A stretch of 64,000 nucleotides of DNA from Portulaca oleracea (lineage: Eukaryota > Streptophyta > Magnoliopsida > Caryophyllales > Portulacaceae). Below the pieces are notes generated by a model. It worked only from the letters and a program-made list of their open reading frames with translations, did no database searches and was not told the origin of the DNA. Shown here in pieces: positions 34,466 through 45,000 of the stretch (its first letter is position 1; every line of letters starts with the position of its first letter). The DNA lies in the NCBI GenBank assembly GCA_029582165.1, contig CM055875.1, forward strand, positions 29,344,644 through 29,408,643, read 5' to 3'. The position numbers and the translations under genes are program-made.

Positions 34466-35079
34466 CTGGAGATGTCATCTGCAAGGGAAAGCATCAGCCA
34501 TTCACATCCTTGACAGCCTCTTACAACTTCCAACAAAAAGGATCTTTCCGATTGTCAGATGGGACAATACAAAGCATTTCACAATTCACAGCCATATTTT
34601 CAGATTGTAGAAATTCAAAACCAAGCCCAATTTTCAGCAGGTTGAAGAACAGTTTGGCAATTCCAAAGGTCATAAATTGTTAACAAGTATCAGGTTTGGT
34701 CCATTGTCATGGAAATAAAAGCAAAACCCATGAAAACAACCAAAGACACTCAATTAAACGGGAGGAAAGGCATAACAAACCCAGAAAACATGAGATTATG
34801 AGAACATGACATCAGGCATAACAAACCCTAAAGAAGGTAATCGACAGACCTTCGTTTTTATTTGAGCGGACAAATATAAGGGCGGCTTGGTCTTTTTACA
34901 AACATCCCAAGGCCATTTTAGTCTTTTCATGATTTCCGGTGAAGAATGGCCGGAAAACCATCTGGGAGCCATTTGTTTGAAAACTTGATCCCCTTTGAGT
35001 GCATTAAAAAAATGTGGTCCCCTAGGAGTCAGTTGTTAAAAATACATGGCACCTCCCAGCAAATTTTTGTATATAATTA

Positions 35080-35560
35080 TATAGTAATTATTTTACTATA
35101 TTTATCTCGAATAATTAATTTTTTTAAGCATTGTTCATTCTAATATTTCATCTCACCAACTTACATCATTGATCATTCTATCTTTGCCCATAAAAAATAA
35201 GGTTAGCTTTGTCAAGAAGTCGGACTGATTTTATATGTCCCTATAAACATTAGAATAAATGTAGAATAAATGGACCATATATAATCAAGAACTAATATTA
35301 CACCCACTGATTAACAAAACTATTTTTGTAATGATGTAAATTATACAGTACATCGTTGGGCCCATTACATATGTATATTAAAATAATCAATTTTTTACAC
35401 AATGAATTTGCATTAAAAATTGATTAGTTTAAAAAACTATTGACGAATTTTGTAATAATGGTGATAAAGTTAAGATGAATTTTATAAAGAAAACATTGAT
35501 AATTTTTTTAATACTTAACAGTTTAATAGATTTAAGTAAATATTCCAAAGCATACCGTAT
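35080..35560. other. AT-rich DNA before the LINE
   Basis: AT-rich sequence without a gene. It may be part of a Helitron whose 3' end lies at 38720, beyond the inserted LINE; this is tentative. Confidence 0.4.
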
Positions 35561-35561
35561 A

Positions 35562-38500
35562 ACTGATGGCAATAGAAACTTTAGACTTTTTCATTTGACC
35601 ATGAGGACCAGGAAGAACAAGGCACAGATCACCCATGTCAAGAATGATCTTGGTCTTTGGACTTCCGACCCTCTAGAAATCAAAACTTTTTTATTAATGA
35701 TTTTTCTAAGAGATTCAAGTCTGAAGCTGATCCCAATCATAATATTGGTCTTGATATTTCCCCTCGCCTTTCTGACGAAGATAATCAACAACTTACAAAA
35801 GATGTTACCGAAGAAGAAATTGAGCAAGCAATTTTCCAACAAGATAAATACAAAGCGCCGGGTCCCGATGGATTTGGCATAGCTTTTTACCAAGCCTACT
35901 GGAGCATTATCAAAAAAGATGTTTGTAATGCGATCAAATCTTTTTTCAGAGATGGTAAGCTTCTTAAGCAAATTAACCATTCTCTCATCACGCTCATCCC
36001 AAAAGTCGAGGAGCCTTCCTCACCTTCTCAGTTTCGTCCGATCAGTCTTTGCAACAGTCTCTACAAAATAATATCCAAAATTCTTGCCAACAGATTAAGG
36101 CTTGTTCTCGATAAAATCATCGACCCGGTTCAATCCGCTTTCATTCCGGGGAGATCCATTCATGATAATATCCTTGTAGCTCATGAATTTATGCATAAAT
36201 TCAATAACATGAGTGGTAAAAAAGGCTGGGTGGCTCTCAAACTTGACCTTGAAAAGGCTTTTGATAGAATGGAGTGGGACTTTCTTTTCCAAGCCTTAAA
36301 GGAGCTTGGGTTCTCCGAAAAATGGATTTCCTGGATTCGTGAATGTGTTATAACTGTTTCCTACTCTCTCATTATCAATAATGAAACTTGTGGATTTTTC
36401 AAACCCTCTCGAGGTATTCATCAAGGGGATCCCTTATCCCCCTACCTCTTCATTATAGGGATGGAAATTTTGACAACCTACCTCCGAACACTAACCTCGC
36501 TTCCAAATTCCGGAATTGGGCTTAAGCTTGCGCCTCTTTCGCAAGCCATTCCTTGCCTTCTTTTTGCTGACGATAGTCTCCTTTTCTGTAAAGCGTCTTC
36601 TAATTCAGCCTCTCTGCTCAAACACTTTATTACGAGATTTAGCTTTCTCTCCGGACAAATGATCAATTTCAGCAAATCCTCCCTAATTTTCTCCAAGAAT
36701 ACCAACGCCCAAGACAAGCAACTAATCTCTAGTATCTTCAACGTCCCTAGGCGGGATGGATTAGGTAAATATCTGGGTTGTCCTCTTTTTAAAGGACGAC
36801 CTTCCCAAGTAACTTTTAACAATCTCATTAACAAATCTCACCAAAAGCTCCAAGGTTGGAAATCCAAATTCATCTCAAAAGCTGGGCGCATTGCCCTTAT
36901 CCAGTCTAATCTTGAATCTCTCCCGGCTCATACCATGCAATGTTTTAAGATCCCTGCCTCTATTGCCCATAAGATCGACTCAATCAGTCGTAACTTCTTC
37001 TGGAAAGATTTAAATTCAAAAAAGGGCCTAGCGCTCGTTTCTTGGGACAAGATTTGTCGTCCAAAAACGTTTGGTGGTCTTGGACTTCGAAAAACGGAGG
37101 CGGTTAACAACGCCTTCCTATGCAAGCTTTCCTGGCGATATCTTTTCGGTTCTGGTATCTGGGTTGACTTAATGCGCTCTAAATACCCCCTAGAAACCAA
37201 TTTCTTTGATAGAAAAATAAAGCCTAATGATTCCTGGGCCTGGAAAGCCATCTTAAGAAATAGAGACTGCTTCAAAAAAGGTCTGAGATGGACCGTCAGA
37301 GATGGTACTAAGATCAAGTTCTGGACGGACAACTGGTGCCACTCCTCCAATCTTCTCTCTCTAAACCCCAACATTGAACTCGCTAATGTGAATTTAGACC
37401 TTAGGGTCTCAGATGTTTTCACGAATGACAAACAATGGAACCTAAATCTTCTTTGTAGTTTGGTTAATGATCAATCGATCCGCTTAATCCGAGACATTCC
37501 CATTCCCGATAATGACGCTAGCGATCATTGTTGTTGGGGTCTATCTAGTAGTGGTACATTTACCACTAAGTCAGCCACTTGGCTTGCACATAATCTCAAG
37601 GTGGACGCTCAACCTTGGGAATACCGGTGGATTTGGAATTTAGATATCCTTCTGAAATTGAAGGTTTTCCTATGGCTCCTTTGCCGGCAGGCTCTGCCCA
37701 CCAATGCTTCTTTGGCACATCGGGGGTGCTCTGTCACCCCCTACTGCCCTTGTTGTACAAGTATAATTGAAGATCAGGACTATATTTTTCTTCATTGCAG
37801 CCAAGCCAAGAACGCTTGGAAGATCGCTGCAGAGAATTCATGGCTTCATTCTCCCCCGCACTCTTTCTCTGATATTCTTAGCCTCCTCAAGCACTACAAG
37901 CAAGATAGAAGTAGTAGACACCTCGAGCAGTTTGTTGCTTTCCTTTGGAGCATCTGGAAAGCTAGGAATTCTCTCACTTTCCAAAACCTCCGCACGCATC
38001 CAAATGGTGTTTTCATCATAGCCAAGAAGATCATCACTGAGTGGAGAACCCGCAACAAGCTCGACAACCTCCTCTCGGTCTTGACGTCTAAATCTGATGT
38101 ACTCCCCAAGCGGCCTTCTTCGTGTTGGGTCTCCTGGTCTCCTCCGCCGATTGGTGCGTACAAACTCAATTTTGATGGTGCCAAATCCCCTAACGGAGCC
38201 GCTGGTGGTTTCATCATCCGTGGTTGGGCCGGTAACTTTATATCTGGCAGCTCGTTCAATTTGGGGAACTCCTCCATCCTCGTGGTCGAGGCTATCGCGC
38301 TTCGTAATGGCCTCCGGGAAGCCGTTAATCTTGGAATCAACAGCCTTATCATCGAAGGTGACAATAAAATAGTCATAGACGCCCTTAATGGGCTTTGTGA
38401 CACACCCTGGTCGATCCACCAGCTGCTTTGTGACATCAAAAAGTACTTGTCTCAATGTTCCTTCACTAAGGTCTTTCACGTTTTCCGCGAAGCTAATAGG

Positions 38501-38672
38501 TCGGCGGACTGGCTGGCTAAGGTCGGCCTTAGTATTACTGGTTCTTGTTTTTGGAATCTTGAGGATGCGTCCGCCCTAAATTGTATTTAAGAGAAGATAG
38601 ACTGGGCATGTCTCTTGAGAGAAGAGCTGCCTAGTTTCTTTGCTTACCCTTGTAAAAAAAAAAAAAAAAAAA
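35562..38672 (+). mobile_element. Young 5'-truncated LINE with poly-A tail
   Basis: Coding similarity begins near 35562 (DGNRNFRLFHLT, a block between endonuclease and reverse transcriptase). It runs to the ORF2 stop at 38590, followed by about 60 bp of 3' UTR and a run of 19 adenines (38654-38672). The endonuclease domain is lost by 5' truncation, as is usual for LINE insertion. The target duplication was not identified. Confidence 0.9.
35657..38590 (+). CDS. LINE ORF2 remnant: reverse transcriptase, zinc-binding region and RNase H
   Basis: An unbroken frame of 977 codons. Residues 60-310 are the reverse transcriptase: YKAPGPDGFG, FRPISLCNSLYKIISKILANR, DLEKAFD (Asp197 region), SRGIHQGDPLSPYLF and the catalytic LLFADDSLL (303-306). 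Residues 640-740 form a zf-RVT region with Cys/His pairs. Residues 823-977 are RNase H with the full acidic set (Asp840 in NFDGA, Glu878 in VVEA, Asp902 in EGDN, Asp951 in SADW). The endonuclease is missing. One T lost from a T-run near 35690 separates the frame from the upstream ITDGNRNFR block, so the listed start is only where the frame opens. With endonuclease gone it cannot act alone. Confidence 0.9.
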   Translation: MDFRPSRNQNFFINDFSKRFKSEADPNHNIGLDISPRLSDEDNQQLTKDVTEEEIEQAIFQQDKYKAPGPDGFGIAFYQAYWSIIKKDVCNAIKSFFRDGKLLKQINHSLITLIPKVEEPSSPSQFRPISLCNSLYKIISKILANRLRLVLDKIIDPVQSAFIPGRSIHDNILVAHEFMHKFNNMSGKKGWVALKLDLEKAFDRMEWDFLFQALKELGFSEKWISWIRECVITVSYSLIINNETCGFFKPSRGIHQGDPLSPYLFIIGMEILTTYLRTLTSLPNSGIGLKLAPLSQAIPCLLFADDSLLFCKASSNSASLLKHFITRFSFLSGQMINFSKSSLIFSKNTNAQDKQLISSIFNVPRRDGLGKYLGCPLFKGRPSQVTFNNLINKSHQKLQGWKSKFISKAGRIALIQSNLESLPAHTMQCFKIPASIAHKIDSISRNFFWKDLNSKKGLALVSWDKICRPKTFGGLGLRKTEAVNNAFLCKLSWRYLFGSGIWVDLMRSKYPLETNFFDRKIKPNDSWAWKAILRNRDCFKKGLRWTVRDGTKIKFWTDNWCHSSNLLSLNPNIELANVNLDLRVSDVFTNDKQWNLNLLCSLVNDQSIRLIRDIPIPDNDASDHCCWGLSSSGTFTTKSATWLAHNLKVDAQPWEYRWIWNLDILLKLKVFLWLLCRQALPTNASLAHRGCSVTPYCPCCTSIIEDQDYIFLHCSQAKNAWKIAAENSWLHSPPHSFSDILSLLKHYKQDRSSRHLEQFVAFLWSIWKARNSLTFQNLRTHPNGVFIIAKKIITEWRTRNKLDNLLSVLTSKSDVLPKRPSSCWVSWSPPPIGAYKLNFDGAKSPNGAAGGFIIRGWAGNFISGSSFNLGNSSILVVEAIALRNGLREAVNLGINSLIIEGDNKIVIDALNGLCDTPWSIHQLLCDIKKYLSQCSFTKVFHVFREANRSADWLAKVGLSITGSCFWNLEDASALNCI

Positions 38673-38690
38673 CTATAACAATTAATCAAG

Positions 38691-38720
38691 CTCGTGCCTT
38701 GCACGGGCCCCTGCTACTAG
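38691..38720 (+). mobile_element. Possible Helitron 3' terminus
   Basis: A hairpin (CGTGC-CTT-GCACG with extension) is followed ten bases later by CTAG and then T, the layout of plant Helitron 3' ends. A similar hairpin plus CTAG lies on the minus strand at 48807-48834. No Rep/helicase gene or 5' TC end was identified. Confidence 0.4.
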
Positions 38721-39096
38721 TATAAATTATAAAGTAAAAGATTGTAATAACTGTGTTTTTCGTTTGCAGGCTGCTACGTTACTTGCTTCGTTGATATTGG
38801 GTTGGCCCAAGTCATCATCACATCTGGTCTCACTTATCGGCAGTACCCAAAACTACGACTGGACATCAAGGACCAAAAACTACTGCATTAAAAATCTGCA
38901 AGTAAATACTCCTCAAGTACAAAAGAAACAAAACCAAACAGCAATAAGGTGGTCGTTCCCATGTTTCAGTACAACTGATGTGCTATGATATAGAATTGAG
39001 GCCAAAGAAAGGGCAAACTGTAATGGATAAACAACCTCAAGAGTGAACATTTGACCCTCTTGAGTGATAGAACCATGCAGAAGCAGCTCGGACGAG

Positions 39097-42000
39097 TTAA
39101 TCAACAGAGAACTGCAGAATGTTGGCGTTGATGGTCGCTCTTTGCACCCCAGACAATCAATCCAAGCGCTGCATCTGCATCAGCAGTAACCACTGAATCA
39201 GCTTATCCCAGTTACAAACGGTTCGTTATTAGCTGCCAAAACATGAATTGCAGGAAAACTCCCTATGTTTACAACATTTGGATCTGGGTACAGATCCAGA
39301 CACTCCATTGTCAAATTTACATGTATTAACCCCACCTCCTCAAAATAAAACCGAAAAAAAATCAAACCATCATAGTTGGATTACACAACTTAAACAGTCT
39401 GGCAAATGTTACAGGCTCAAAACTTTTTTTTGTGGGGAGAAGGGGGGGGGGGGGGGCATACCTTCCATAGACCATCGTTGAGATAATGCAAAGTTTCTAC
39501 TCCAATTCCCTTGTTGATAGTTTTTCTGCATTCAGAACCACAAGTTTTTTGGTCTCACGGAATGGATATAATGCCATATAGTAATTAAGCTGTTTGGATT
39601 GAGGTTATTAGAGGGGAAGGGAGAGATATTAAATAACCCTACTTATCCTTGTTTGGAAAAGAAAATAGGAGGGGAGGTAAGGGGAACGTTCACCCCCTTC
39701 CCCCTCCATTAACCCTCTTTTCCTTGCCCCCCAATATGAGGGTTAAAGGAGGGTAAGATAAGTGATTATGTATTCAAAAAAAGAAAAAAAAATCATTAAT
39801 AATAATTTCATTCCCTCCCCTTCCCTCCTCTCCCCTCCTTTTTCTAAGCCAAACATAATAATGCTTGTTAACCTCCATTCCCCTTCACTTAAATCCAAAC
39901 GACATAGGTCCCTGCCCTTTTCCTCCCCTCCCCTCCCCTCCCCCTCAATCCAAACAGACTCTAAAAGTTCATTGTTTAATGAGAAAGGACTCATCAAAAA
40001 AACATTGGAAGCACCAAACTGAGACACCATGGATCTACCGAGGGGAAGGGAAGGAAAAGAGGCGCCATTGAGAAGCATGGGGAAGAGTTCTAATTTCTAG
40101 CGACCAAATTTGAGTAAATTTGAGATGATGTTTTGACCTATGGAAGTTAGGAGGTGACGGGATCCACCAAATTCCTCCTACATTCACGGCTGGAGAGCCT
40201 GTGTCGGATATTCAAAATTGTCAGTGTGTGACCCTGAAATTCACTGACTTGGCAAGGCATGTTGGCATTGACCTGTCATACACTTTCAGGGTATTTGTCA
40301 GAATGCAGCCTCCAAATGAAAGTTCTGATATTGGACTTCGATGGTTTGTGCATAGTAAACAGAGACTGTTTATTATTGCAGATTGTAATGGATTAAAGCA
40401 AAACGCCTCTCTAAACTTCTACTTCTTTTCCATGTAATAGGTGAAGAACAATTTTGAAATCTTCGGTCAAACGGAACCAGCCTTCCTGAACTTTTAATCC
40501 AGGTGTAAGACTGCTATATCAAACTATCATCCCGTAGCAACACGACTTTTGCGTACTAGATTTAGATTTACATAATAAACAGGGACCCCAAATGAATAAA
40601 AAAGCAAGTCAGATGGGTGAGATACTGATACATGCGAACGTGCAGGTTGCCAATTTATGTGACAGAACCAAAACGAAGTTTGTCATTGCCACTTGCAATA
40701 AAACCATTCACAGGTAGGCCTAGAGCATTCTGACACAAGGGCAGACCTGCCCCTTCAGTTCAACCACCATGTTACGCTGTGATGCCTAGCTTATTTCATT
40801 AGTAAGAGCCTCTGTTTTGGCACCTATGCTGGGTTGGGATTTGCTACTTGGTAAAGCCATACAATGGAAGAACATATTCAGAAATGGCTAAGTTGTACAA
40901 TGGAATTGGAAGAATGCAACAATTACATAAAACAACCAGAAACTCAGAGTTCAATATATAATGTCAAGTACTAAAGACAGTAGCTAAAGGTGCAAAATAC
41001 TAGCCCTTGTCCTACACAAGGAAACTCAAGCAACTCACAGTCTCTCAGCATCTAAGAACTTTACCATGAATGAAAAGAAGCCAGGATTTTTTTAAAGACA
41101 AAAAAAAAAAACAAAAAATCTTGTAATCATACCGGCATTTTTTTTCCAATGGTCAGAAACAAGCAATATGCAACCCTTCTCTCAAGGATTCTACCTAACC
41201 TATCTTGTAGGATGATACAATTAAGCTCGCTTTCTAATCTATTGCTCCAATAAATGGTTCCTTCTTGGTTTAGGCCAGCCTTAGCTAGCGAGTCAGCAGC
41301 CCTATTAGTTTCCCTGAAAACATGTTTGATGAATGAAAAGTTGCACTTGTCCAAGAAAAATTGAATATTTTCTACTAGCTTCTGGTTAGACCATGGAATG
41401 TCACAGTTGTCACGGACTGCATCAATAACAATTTTATTGTCTCCTTTCACATAGATGTTGGTGAGACCTCGACTGAAAACTTCTCTAATACCATTTTGCA
41501 TCACATTTGCTTCAGCAACCAACACGGAGGCATGACCAAGATTGAAGGATTGGTCCGAGATACATTGGCCTCTCCAATCTCGGATGATGAATCTACCAAC
41601 ACCAGTAGAGATCTAGCTCCATCAAAATTGATCTTCACCGCTTCCTTTGGGGGGCACTCCAGGACACCTAAGTGGAGTTATGCTGGGGCGAGAAGTGCCA
41701 GGATCTCAAAGGATGTCTTGATAGAGGGAATCGAGCCTATTTCGGATTCTCCATTCTGCACTTGCTTGTTTGGCCCTAATGAGGATTCCATTAGGATTAG
41801 GGCGAATGTAACAAAAAACCAAATCGTTTCTTGCCTTCCAAATACTCCAAAGAAGAGCGCCAATCTATCAAAATTGGAAGAACTAAATTCCTTTATGAAA
41901 TTAGCTAGAAAATTCATGATAAAACTTACAAGACTGTTCGAGGGAGGGAGAAAAGAGTCGTTTTGTGGGCGGTGACCAGCTCCCAAACCTCCTTAACCAA

Positions 42001-45000
42001 ATGGCAATTCAAAAACATGCAGTCTAGATGTTCCTCTGCAGACTGGCAGGCGGGACAAGAAATATCCACTGTCAAGCCCCGTTTTAAAAGAACATTTTTG
42101 GTAGGGCTGAATATTAAGACTCTAAATCCATCTATAATCCCAGACAAGGGAATCATGGTCCACACCGTGAGCCAACCCGGTAGCCGATTTCGTGGACGAC
42201 AAACCACTACTTGAAAGACCCTAGCAACATTCATCACTAGAGCCACTATGTGGATAGGGATTGGTTTAATAAGGTCCACAGAACGGTCATTCACCAATCT
42301 GCGCAATAAACCCAAATTCTATTTCTTTTCAGGAGTAATGAAATCCAATACTCAAAGATTGAATCCACCTCCTCAAGGTTAGTTATATCATTGATCGTTA
42401 AAAGATTTATTGAATCACACCAATTATCCTTCCGGAAATTAATAGATCTTCCATCACTCACAACCCAACACAAACCCTTATGGAAGATCTCGCAGTTCCT
42501 AAGAATCGCTTTCCAGACCCAAGATTAAGAATCACTTTTATTAATCTTTTTCTCAAAGAAGTCCAGGACAAGGGGTATTTAGATATGATAATGTCAGCCC
42601 ATAACCCAGAACCATAGAGTATTATTTCCAGGATAGTTTGTTGAGGAAAGCACTGTTGACAACTTCCGTTTGCGTAAGCCCAAACCACCTAGATTTTTAG
42701 GCACTACAGATTTTATCCCAAGAGACCATAGGGAGCCCCTTATTACTGAGATCTTTCCATAAAAAATTCCTACTAATAGAACCAATCTTCCTGGCAATTT
42801 CTTTAGGCAGTTGGAAACACTGCATTGTGTGAGCTGGTATAGATTCTATATTAGATTGGATAAGTGCAATCCTGCCCGCCTTAGAAATGAACTTAGATTT
42901 CCAAGGCTGCAATTTTTGAGCAGTGCGATTAATAAGATCAGTGAAGGTAGTGTTCGACGACCTTCCTTTAAAAATAGGACAGCAAGATACTTGCCCAGGC
43001 TGTCGTTCCTCGAAATATTGAAAATACACACCACTAGCTGTTTCTCCTGAGTCTTAACATTGTCAGAGAATACAAGGGAGGATTTCTGAAAATTAATAAG
43101 TTTGCCAGAAAGGAAGTTGAATCTAGATGGGACATATTTAAGCGTGTTAGTAGCATTGGTATTAGCCTTACAAAACAAAAGGCTATCATCAACGAATAAT
43201 AGGCAAGGAATAGATTGAGATTGGGGGGTGAGTTCCAATCTAATTCCAGCACGCGAGAGAAAAGCAAAGGTTCTCAGATAACGAGTAAGGACCTCCACGA
43301 AAAGAATGAAAAGATAAAGGGAGAGGGGGTCACCCTCTCGTATGCCTCTAGGCGATTTGAAATAGCCACAAACTTCATCATTAATAAGGATAGAGTAGGA
43401 AACGGTCGTAACACATTCATGGATCCAGGCAATCCATTCGTCATGAAGCCAAATATTTTAAGAGTTTGGAATAGGAAATCACACTCAACTCTGTCAAACA
43501 CCTTTTCCAAGTCCAACTTGAGAGCTACCCAGCCCTTTTTTCCTTTCATATTTATCAATGTATGCATAAATTCATGGGCTACCAAAATGTTATCATGGAT
43601 AGATCTTCCCAGGACAAAAGTTGTCTAAACAAGGTCAATAATTTTATCTAAACAAACAAAATCTGTCAGCCAAAATTTTAGGAATAATTTTATAAATACT
43701 ATTACAAAGGCTAATTGGCTGAAATTGGGAGGGAGAAGAGGGGTTATCCACATTCAGAATAAAAGTGATTAGAGAGAGAGTAATTTTCTTTAAAAGCTTT
43801 CCATCCCTAAAGAAGGATTTAACAGCATAGCAAACATCCTTCTTTACAAAACTCCAATGAGTCTGACAAAAAGCAATGCCAAAGCCATCAGACCTTGGAG
43901 CTTTATATTTATCTTGCCGGAACACTTTTTTCAATTTCAGCATCAGTTATGCCCTTTGTTAAATTTCATTATCCGAAGGAGAACGGTCGAGCCCAAGTTT
44001 ACGCCCTGGATCAACCTCCATTTTGCATCTTTTGGAGAAGTCATTGATAAAAATGTTTTAATGTTATGAAAATTCAGGTTTGGAGATCACATATTCATCA
44101 ACTATCTCTCAAAGGACGCCACGAAATATAGCATAGTAGCAAGAACTTACATATCTTTTGCTGACATTTTAGTGAAGCCGATAGCAAGTGCATGCTGCTT
44201 CCCTTCAGCCATTATGGCCTGAGAGCAAGGAGTTCCATACATCAGTTTGTCAGATTATGTAAAGCCAACTCCGCAGGAGTTCAACTTAAAATTTTGCGCT
44301 CAAACATGAGACCAGGTACAAGAACTCAAGAAAAATCAAGGATCAATATTTGAATGGACTGTAGAAAACAATCACATACCACAGGACGTTCTGCAGCGAC
44401 TTCTTCATCCAGTGCACCTCCAGGAGATGTGAGCCCAGGACACATAATATTAGCACCAGAGAACACAAATTTAATGGCACCCCTATCCACTTGAAACTTT
44501 TTCATTATATTAGGATCTACACCAAAGAAAAATAGTCCATGTTATTACTACTCCTTTTACAGGTCATCAGGAATGCAAGCAAGAACAACCTCTATAATCT
44601 CTATGAAAATGACAAAGAAACATAGAATGATACGAACTATCCTCATTCAATGTAATAGGCATACCCAACAAAGTGCAAACAGCCTCTTGAACTTTGTAAA
44701 ATAAGATAATCTCATCCTCAAATATAGATAAGATGCCATCAAATTAAAAGTTTCAAATTCATCACAGCAAACAAGTTGAACACTGCATGATCATGTTAAC
44801 AATAAGACAGAACTAATTTCTAAAAAAAAGGCCTTACATTGATGAAGAAGTCGTAAAGTAGGCATGTAAGGTCCGTCGCGCATGTTGAAGAATAGAGGGA
44901 CATTGTTTACAACAACAAGATTCAGATGGTTTTGACTGCAGAATAGGAGAAAATCATCAAGAACAATCACAGAAACTGTACAATTAAAACATGAAGCAAA

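Larger units (their letters stand above)
33577..35069. mobile_element. Pack-MULE, 1.49 kb, perfect 10-bp target duplication
   Basis: TATATAATTA lies exactly on both sides (33567-33576 and 35070-35079). Terminal inverted repeats of about 150 bp start CAAAAATTTG(T/C)TGGGAGG. They share TAACTGACTC/GAGTCAGTTG, ACCACATTTTTTTAATGCA, TTTGAAAACTT and GGCCATTCTTCACC in mirrored order. The interior has no transposase; it carries two spliced exons of a host alpha/beta-hydrolase gene on the minus strand. A small Harbinger-like MITE (33960-34120) inserted later. Confidence 0.92.

Noticed and set aside
37838..38479. 213-codon minus-strand frame
   Set aside because: It lies fully antisense to the LINE RNase H domain, which explains the conservation of an open frame.
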